Below the pieces are notes generated by a model, which was not told the origin of the DNA, made no database searches, and saw only the letters and a program-made list of their open reading frames with translations. A program made the position numbers and the translations under genes. From contig NW_020312966.1 of NCBI RefSeq assembly GCF_003265705.1, forward strand, positions 23,028,566-23,092,565: 64,000 bases of DNA, in the 5' to 3' direction. This stretch comes from Callorhinus ursinus. Lineage: Eukaryota > Chordata > Mammalia > Carnivora > Otariidae. Shown in pieces: positions 57,581-64,000 of this stretch. Every line of letters starts with the position of its first letter. Position 1 is the stretch's first letter.

Positions 57581-58838
57581 ACACTTTTGATTACTTGACC
57601 TGTACTTCTACACCCCTCTACTAAAATAATTCTGTTTACAACTTGTACATCACAGAAAAGGTTCATTTTTAACTTATACACCATCTACATATATATAAAG
57701 CTGGCAGAAAATTGGAATGTATAGCAGACTTGAATATTCAGTGAGGCAGTGTTTTTTTTTTTTTTATCCCAGAAATACAGACCATTTCAATTAAGTTTTA
57801 AAGTCTTTGAGCCAACCACTGTAAAACTCTACTATCTTGGTGTTGTCTTCATCCACATCCAAATTTAAAATATTGGTTAGTTTATTTATTCACTAATATT
57901 TGCCTGAGGGTCTCAACTTCTACCCTAAAGTTTTAGTTGGGTATTTTCTTAAATAATGATAATTTCTTCCAAAAAAGAAAGAAAAATGTTTAGGAAAATT
58001 GGATTAACTTTTTGAAAATTCTGTCACACGTTCATATAATATGCACACACCATATTATATTTATTATATTATATTACATTATATTATGCAGATGCATATT
58101 AAAGGGGCATTCTGAGTCTGAGTTCTGGCTCAACTTTCTCCAAGCCCCAGAGCTTCTAATAGATGAGTTTAGTTGGTAGAGAAATAATTCTAAACAAAGT
58201 AGCACAATGCTTAAAAGACCACTTTCAAGTCACAAAAAACAGGAGGCAACTACAGTTCTTCTGTTTGGAATACTGAAAATGAAGCTTGACAGGAGATGCC
58301 TTATTAGCATTTTATAAACAAATTAGAATAAACATTTAGATTATGATAAAGAAGAAATAGTCATATTTGAAGATCCTTGCAGATCTTTTCAGTGTTACAT
58401 AATCCCAACTAATAACATGCATTAAATTTTGCTCAAAAGTATTTCTTCAAATTCTAATTAAATTGTCAGTGAAATAAATGATAGGAGGCCCCTTCTCAGC
58501 CCTGTTGATTTTATAAGCACTAAATTAAAACTCCACTATCATGTTTGCCTCATACTTACTAAGGTCATGACAAATTGACTATCACAGAGTAAAATCTAAT
58601 TAAAGATAATGAGACAAAATATTTGAACAAATCACATTTTAGGTCTATATCATAATAGATTGGTGGAATTAAATTTGTAAATTGAAATTTCTTTTTACCT
58701 AAAAATGTATGAACTACCCGGCATTATCTGGAAAAACCAATCATAAGCCAACAGGATGATTTCCTTCTGCCACAGGTGCATTGTCTTTTCCCATTGCTAA
58801 TTTTACTGTAACAAAATACGACTCATGCATAAATCCTA
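57581..58838. other. Unique AT-rich stretch
   Basis: No gene. A (TATTA)n-like tract lies at about 58052-58086 and a poly-T run near 57751-57765. Confidence 0.5.
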
Positions 58839-58855
58839 CACTGACTAGTTTTTTT

Positions 58856-58887
58856 TTGTTTTGTTTTTTTTTTTAATTTATTTATTC

Positions 58888-58920
<33 letters not shown>

Positions 58921-59042
58921 GCAGAGGGAGAAGCAGGCTCCCAAGGAGCAGGGAGCCTGATGCAGGACTCGATCCCAGGACCCCGGGATCATGACCCGAG
59001 CTGAAGGCAGACACTTAACCATCTGAGCCACCCAGGTGCCCC
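58856..59042 (-). mobile_element. Can-SINE (SINEC), antisense
   Basis: T-rich tail with TTTAATTTATTTATTCATG, a (GA)n stretch at 58894-58920, GGGAGCCTGATGCAGGACTC, 'cccgggatcatgacccg' and the reversed head GAGCCACCCAGGTGCCCC. The target duplication CACTGACTAGTTTTT starts at 58839 and 59043. CpGs are retained in the body, so it is fairly young. Confidence 0.97.
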
Positions 59043-59057
59043 CACTGACTAGTTTTT

Positions 59058-61937
59058 AACAGAAGTTAAATCTGACTGAATTACCCATCCATGTAATTTT
59101 AATATCATTGAAACCAAAACTGGGAGGAAAACATAATAAAAATAAACATTTTGTATTCTTTTCTCTCTGTGGATACAGATCCTTTGCCAGAATGTTTTAC
59201 TCAAAAATTAAGAGACTTAAAATATCATTCAATCCTCAGAAATATTGTAATATAGTTCCTTTAGAGTCTCATATGTATGCTTGTAATATACTTAGGGAGT
59301 CACCTTCTTTAAAATATTCAACTTACTCTGGTGTTTTTTGGAAATATTTATATGCCGTTACATAATTGACATGCTATAGTATTGTTATGTAACCTAATAA
59401 GTTAAAGCACTTATTTTACATATTCTAAAGACATTTTATTGCTTTTGTTTGGTAAGGAATATCATATCAGAGACAAAGGAAAGACTCCTAACTAAACAAC
59501 TTCCAGAGAAATCATTCCACACAAATCTCTTCCCTTTTCACATAATAAAAATAATAAACAAAGTAATACACTAAACCTCAATTCTTGGATGTGTCAGGAG
59601 AACTAGATATGAATGAATTTTCTCACTATCTGAGCGTAATTTGAAGTCAAATCAAATGTCTTTTTTTCATAAAGCGTTGGGTTAAACACACAAAAAAGGA
59701 AAAGATAAGATATAGACCCTGCCCTTAGTATTCAGAGATGCACAAACAAATATTCAAAGTAGAAAGCAGACAAAATAATCCCTGAAGTTTCACTGAACAA
59801 TCGGAGATAAAGAGACTGCATAGTAATTACAACTTTGGGGAACAGAAAGAATGACTCTCTGAAGGTTTGTTTGCTTTTTTAAAGCTGCTGGTGCTTTTGT
59901 TTTTATAGGGATCTTTGAAAATGTATTATGAAGTATTCTGGAGACAAATGACTGGGTGAAATCATTATGAATGCCAATGACTGTCATGTGCACTAAAAGA
60001 GTTATAATCTTAAGGACCACAGGCAGTTACAGAAATGACTACCCATGCACTAAAGGGTACCCCAGTTGTGTAACATCTGAATTATCACATTGGCTTTGCC
60101 TACCTCATCTCTCATCCTGTTGGAAGTCCATTTCTCTCATTTCCTTATAACATACCATTTTTAATAGACAAACATTTAATAAATTTAATTATATATCCCA
60201 CTATTTTAGAGTCTCAATTCTAACCAAGAAAGAGAAACAGTTGAGTTGGTTTTTGGGTTTTTGGGTTGTTTTTCAAGGTGCATCCCCCTACCTACTCCAA
60301 GTATTTCTGGTTTAGAAAGTCCAAAGTAAGACAAAAGTATCTGTTGTTTAAAAAGCACTGGGTAACTCAGATTTGATCCATACTTGGGAGTACTGTTCTA
60401 GGCTTTGTTTTTTGTTTGTTCGTTTGTTTTGTTTTGTTTTGTTTTTAAGGCATCTGCTTTAAAACAATTGTACAATATTTAATCCAAAAAAGGAAGATGG
60501 CCTTTTTTGAGAACTTTTTAAATTGTTTTCTACCTATCTCTAAATTATTTCACCCTACCAGAGATGCAGCAAGGGTTCTTTTGCTTTAGAAGTCTTTGTT
60601 CATAGAATAGCAACCCCATCATGTGGTATATTGCTGAAATTGCTCCTACCGGCACGTTAGGTGTAAGTGTATTTTCATACCCAAAAGCAAATTTTTAAAA
60701 ATTCATTAACTTATTTACTCATTTAACATTTATTGAGCAGATATATGGTAAGCATAATACTAGGTGCCCAACAAAAAACTTCAAAGTCAATACTGTAATT
60801 TATTCACACTTGCGTTGAAATCTATACAACATCAAAAGTAAACCTGGTTGACGCCAAGATACTGACTAATACATTCCTATTTAAATTACCCATCAGATTA
60901 TTTTAATTAAAATACACAATTTGTGGTAGTTTGAACTCCCTAAAAAGTTTGTTTAATCAGAGCTAGGACAAGGCTAGTTGATAGCTGTATCAGGATGACA
61001 TATTGCCCCAATAATGGGGGCCTCTTCCATCCCACTCTCAGAATATATTTGGTCAGGAAACTCCAAGAGAATCCAACAGAGCAACAACTTTCAAAATTGC
61101 ATTAATTGACACTGAAACCCAAAACCGACACTTGGTTTGATTTCTTTTTAATTAAGTTTTTCTCTAGTGCTTCTGAACCTTTAGAAATAATACTTTTTAG
61201 ATAAATGACTTTACTATTACCAAAGGCCAGAAATATGCCCTGGGTTTGAATCTGATGTATAAATCACAGAACAAAGGGATTACTCTACAAATTAGGCATT
61301 TGTGCTCTTTATAAATGTAATATTACCAGGGTCTTTCATGCACAATGAATATTGAGTACAATGCTGTTCATTAATGAGAACCAAAGCTCGTAGACGAGGC
61401 CACCGTGCTAAGAAAGGACTTTTGGACATTTCTGTTAAGTGAACTCCTTGGTTTTCTTGGCTAGATCGTTACATAAAAATTGATATTCTAAAACATATAT
61501 TTACTTTAAAAATTTTAAAGGTGTTCAAAATTTAAAATCGAAAGAGGATGACTTTAAAATTCCCTTCTGTTGGTAACCACACTACAAACTCTCAATAACA
61601 CTGCTGAATTTATAGTGGCATGCATTCTTATTAGCCATTATTTTCATTGTTTAAAGCAAGAGTTCCTGTTTAAAAAGGGGGTACAAATTGCATTTTACTG
61701 TCATGAAGACTCTGAAAATTGAAGTAAACATCAAGTCATTCTTATCGCAAATATGTATAAGAATAGACTTTACAAATCTAGCAGAAACATAAATGAATGT
61801 TTGAGGACTAGAGATTTCAGCTACAATGGGAGGTTACTAATGTGTTTACTAGGTAGCTGGCATTGAAACTCAAGAATTCTCCCCAAAGGATTATATACTC
61901 CAAGAGTAAGAGTGCAAAGCATATGAATTTGCCTACC
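59058..61937. other. Repeat-poor unique stretch
   Basis: About 2.9 kb with no clear retroelement. A (TTTTG)n-like tract lies at 60404-60447. A scrap at 60715-60800 (CATTTATTGAGCAGATATAT, 'actaggtgcccaac') resembles the start of the long ancient repeat. No gene. Confidence 0.5.
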
Positions 61938-62085
61938 CTGTCCAATCCAGTAACCACTAGACACAGATACTGAGTACTTGAAATTTGGCTACTGTAACTA
62001 AGAAATTGAATTTTTAATTTTAATTAATTTCAATTAATATCCATTGCAATAGCCACATGTGACCAGTTGCTGCCATATTGGACAG
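61938..62085. mobile_element. Non-autonomous hAT-type DNA transposon (palindromic MITE)
   Basis: The left end CTGTCCAATCCAGTAACCAC and the reverse complement of the right end (CTGTCCAATATGGCAGCAAC) form imperfect terminal inverted repeats of about 27 bases. The middle is rich in TTTAATTTTAATTAATTT. This is the pattern of a common mammalian hAT element whose ends read 'ctgtccaatatggtagccac'. Confidence 0.8.
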
Positions 62086-62789
62086 TGTGGGTCTGAATCA
62101 CATGCTGTTTTTAGGTGCCATTTTATCTTTATTGTTCTTTAATCTCAGCCTTTTTATGATATTCACATTTTTGGAGAATATATTTGGTAGGCCATTTTTA
62201 TAGCTCCTTCTCCTCACCTGGAAATTCTTTTCTGGAACTTATCTTTGTGCCAAGTTTGTAGGGTATTTTTACTCTCGTGAATCCTGAGAACTTAATACCA
62301 ATCAAGTAGACAACTAGCACATAAAGAATATTGCAAGAGATACAAGGATATATAAAAAGGATGTCTCTGAAGACAGAGAACTCCCAAAGTCAAGGAAGAG
62401 CAGACAGGAAGAGTATGGACTTCAAGTGTAGAACCTGAGGTCATGGGAGACTATGGAGTCAATTGTTGATATAAAGGAAGACAGGCTAAGAGAGGAGCCA
62501 TGAGATCCCATAAAGCTTCATTATATGGACAGGAAGGATTGAGTATTCTGGTGGAAGGAAACAAAGCAAGGAAATAATACAGTACTTAATCTCAACAGTT
62601 TATGACCTTAATAATGAAGCTATAAGTACTACAACTCTTGTTATATGCCCAGCTAATATAGGGAGATGAAACAGATACATAAAAGCCATCAATGAAAATG
62701 ATATCATTAATTATTTGAATAGTAGAAAAAGGCCAATAGGAATTTCTGTGAAATGTGAGGAAGTAGATAAAAATAAATCAGGATATTTT
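62086..62789. other. Unique stretch
   Basis: No gene. 62330-62600 is purine-rich and could be a further scrap of the long ancient repeat; not called. Confidence 0.4.
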
Positions 62790-63006
62790 TATAGAGTAAC
62801 AATAGGAGTGATTTGAAACAAACAAAATGTATTGTATATGTTGCTATATATGATTCTAACTGCTATTATAAAAGGTTGGACTATCTTAAAAAGAAGTGAT
62901 ATTTGTACAACTCTGTTAATATACCAAAACTCACTGAATCATATATTTTCAAAGAGTGAATTTTGTGTTATATAAGTAATATTTTAGTAAAGTTGCAACA
63001 AAATTT
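62790..63006 (+). mobile_element. L1M 3' UTR end, sense
   Basis: 'gtacaactctgttaatataccaaaactcactgaatcatatattt' and 'agtgaattttgtgttatataagtaatattttagtaaag' are the typical last segments of an old L1. It is cut on the right by the SINE at 63007. Confidence 0.7.
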
Positions 63007-63205
63007 GGGGCTCCTGGGTGGCTCAGTCTGTTGAGCTTCAGACTCTTGATTTCAGCTCAGGTCATGATCTTGGGGTCGTGAGATCAAGCCCCACATCAGG
63101 CTCTGCACTGGGCGTGGAGCCTGCTTGGGATTCTCTCTCTCCCTCTGCCCCTCCCCACCCCACTCTCTCTCTTCTTCTCTAAAAAGAATTAAAAAATTTT
63201 TTTAA
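63007..63205 (+). mobile_element. Can-SINE (SINEC), older form, sense
   Basis: Head GGGGCTCCTGGGTGGCTCAG, 'cttcagactcttgatttcagctcagg', GTGAGATCAAGCCCCACATC, CT-rich region, A-rich tail. A perfect 15-bp target duplication AAAGTTGCAACAAAA lies at 62989-63003 and 63206-63220. Confidence 0.97.
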
Positions 63206-63467
63206 AAAGTTGCAACAAAACAATATATAAAATAAAAAATAATAAATCTGCAGGAAAAAAAGAAGACCCTTTTCTCAAGGGAGGATGGTTTAGGGAGTGC
63301 AGGTTGAGCTAGATTTTTTGGGAGAGCTAAATTTCTCCATTCAATCAGTAGAGAAGAAATATAAATGTTAACTGGAAGAGTCATCATGAAGATGACTTTG
63401 GGAAAAGAGGTGGGAGAGATAAGGCCCTGCATGGGAGCAAGGGTGGGATTTAAAACTCTCAAGGACA

Positions 63468-63663
63468 GGGTGCCTGGGTGGCTCAGTTGGTTAAGCGACT
63501 GCCTTCGGCTCAGGTCATGATCCTGGAGTCCCGGGATCGAGTCCCATATCGGGCTCCCTGCTCGGCGGGGAGTCTGCTTCTCCCTCTGACCCTCTTCCCT
63601 CTCGTGCTTTCTATCTCTCATTCTCTCTCTCTCTGAAATAAATAAATAAAATTTAAAAAAAAA
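63468..63663 (+). mobile_element. Can-SINE (SINEC), young arctoid-like form, sense
   Basis: Head GGGTGCCTGGGTGGCTCAGT, GATCCTGGAGTCCCGGGATC, GGGAGTCTGCTTCTCCCTC, (AAAT)n tail. A perfect 17-bp target duplication TAAAACTCTCAAGGACA lies at 63451-63467 and 63664-63680. Several CpGs are intact, so this is among the youngest insertions here. A 162-codon minus frame crosses it and is spurious. Confidence 0.98.
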
Positions 63664-63680
63664 TAAAACTCTCAAGGACA

Positions 63681-63707
63681 AACATAACAATAAAAAAATT
63701 TAAAAAA
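63681..63707 (+). mobile_element. Minimal L1 tail insertion (about 27 bases)
   Basis: AACATAACAATAAAAAAATT followed by an A-run looks like the extreme L1 3' end (normally AACATAACATAATAAAA) plus poly-A. It is flanked by the second (63664-63680) and a third (63708-63724, AAAACCTCTCAAGGACA) copy of the same target sequence. Best read as a second, almost fully truncated L1 insertion. Confidence 0.6.
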
Positions 63708-63724
63708 AAAACCTCTCAAGGACA

Positions 63725-64000
63725 GAGTATCCCTAAAGGACTTTGGGACAGGAGAAACACACTAAGTAGGCATTTTTAAGTCATTTACCAGGGCATTCCT
63801 AGGCACCTGTCTCTTTTTTGGTCTTACAATGCTTTAGTAAATGTTACACTTCTCACTAATTCTTTTTCATCAATATGGACTCTTCAAGGGGAAATGAAAA
63901 GAAGACTATGAGTTGACTGAAGGCAAAAATATACCACGTGGGAAAGCTGAAGTTGAAGACAATGAGACGCTGTTGTGTAAATCTCTGGGAATTAGCAAAA
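63725..64000. other. Unique stretch to the window end
   Basis: Nothing recognisable. Confidence 0.45.

Noticed and set aside
63202..63690. 162-codon open frame on the minus strand
   Set aside because: It lies almost wholly across the young SINE, its tail and flanks; the protein is low-complexity translation of SINE sequence.

Overview
This window is non-coding nuclear DNA from a mammal, almost certainly a carnivoran. I find no protein-coding gene, no RNA gene and no prokaryotic feature. The diagnosis rests on 16 copies of the tRNA-derived carnivore SINE (Can-SINE/SINEC) on both strands. Most have a clear target-site duplication (TSD), a tRNA-like head and an (AAAT)n-rich tail. Three more insertions carry the 3' end of the carnivore lineage of LINE-1. 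The youngest SINEs (29.1, 30.5, 57.4 and 63.5 kb) have the GATCCTGGAGTCC / GGGAGTCTGCTTCTCCCTC form that I associate with arctoid carnivores (bears, pinnipeds, musteloids). I see no dog-type SINEC_Cf or cat-type SINE. Arctoid is therefore my best guess; the species is open.

Layout. 0-12 kb is mostly unique AT-rich sequence with two SINEs and relics of MIR and L2. 12-21 kb holds fragments of a long ancient mammalian repeat, an LTR-like relic, two simple repeats and a 16-bp perfect hairpin. At 21.5-23.3 kb a truncated L1 sits inside the tail of a SINE, next to an older L1M. 24-28.5 kb carries a 132-bp sequence present twice, 1.83 kb apart, plus MIR and L2. 28.9-34.5 kb is a graveyard of L1: an old antisense L1M hit by three SINEs, a second antisense L1 piece and a concatenated young L1 3' end, then a sense-strand L1M. 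35-42 kb has simple repeats (GGAA, TG/CG/CA, GATA), a stray L1 ORF1 fragment and a recent 192-bp tandem duplication. 42-49 kb holds L1M, L2 and a MaLR-type LTR. 49.7-55.6 kb is heavily nested: an L1 inside a SINE, then an ERVL internal region (antisense) invaded by an LTR that was itself invaded by a SINE, then other LTR and L1M relics. 55.6-64 kb is mostly unique, with four SINEs, a hAT-type DNA transposon and a tiny L1-tail insertion beside the last SINE.

No genes work together here. The window reads as intergenic or deep intronic sequence shaped by successive waves of retrotransposition. Every open reading frame is short, lacks a recognisable domain or lies in a repeat; the only recognisable protein remnants are from L1 and ERVL. 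Repeat class calls for the old families rest on remembered consensus features, not on an alignment, so boundaries of ancient elements are good to perhaps 20-50 bases. TSD-bounded elements are precise to a few bases.
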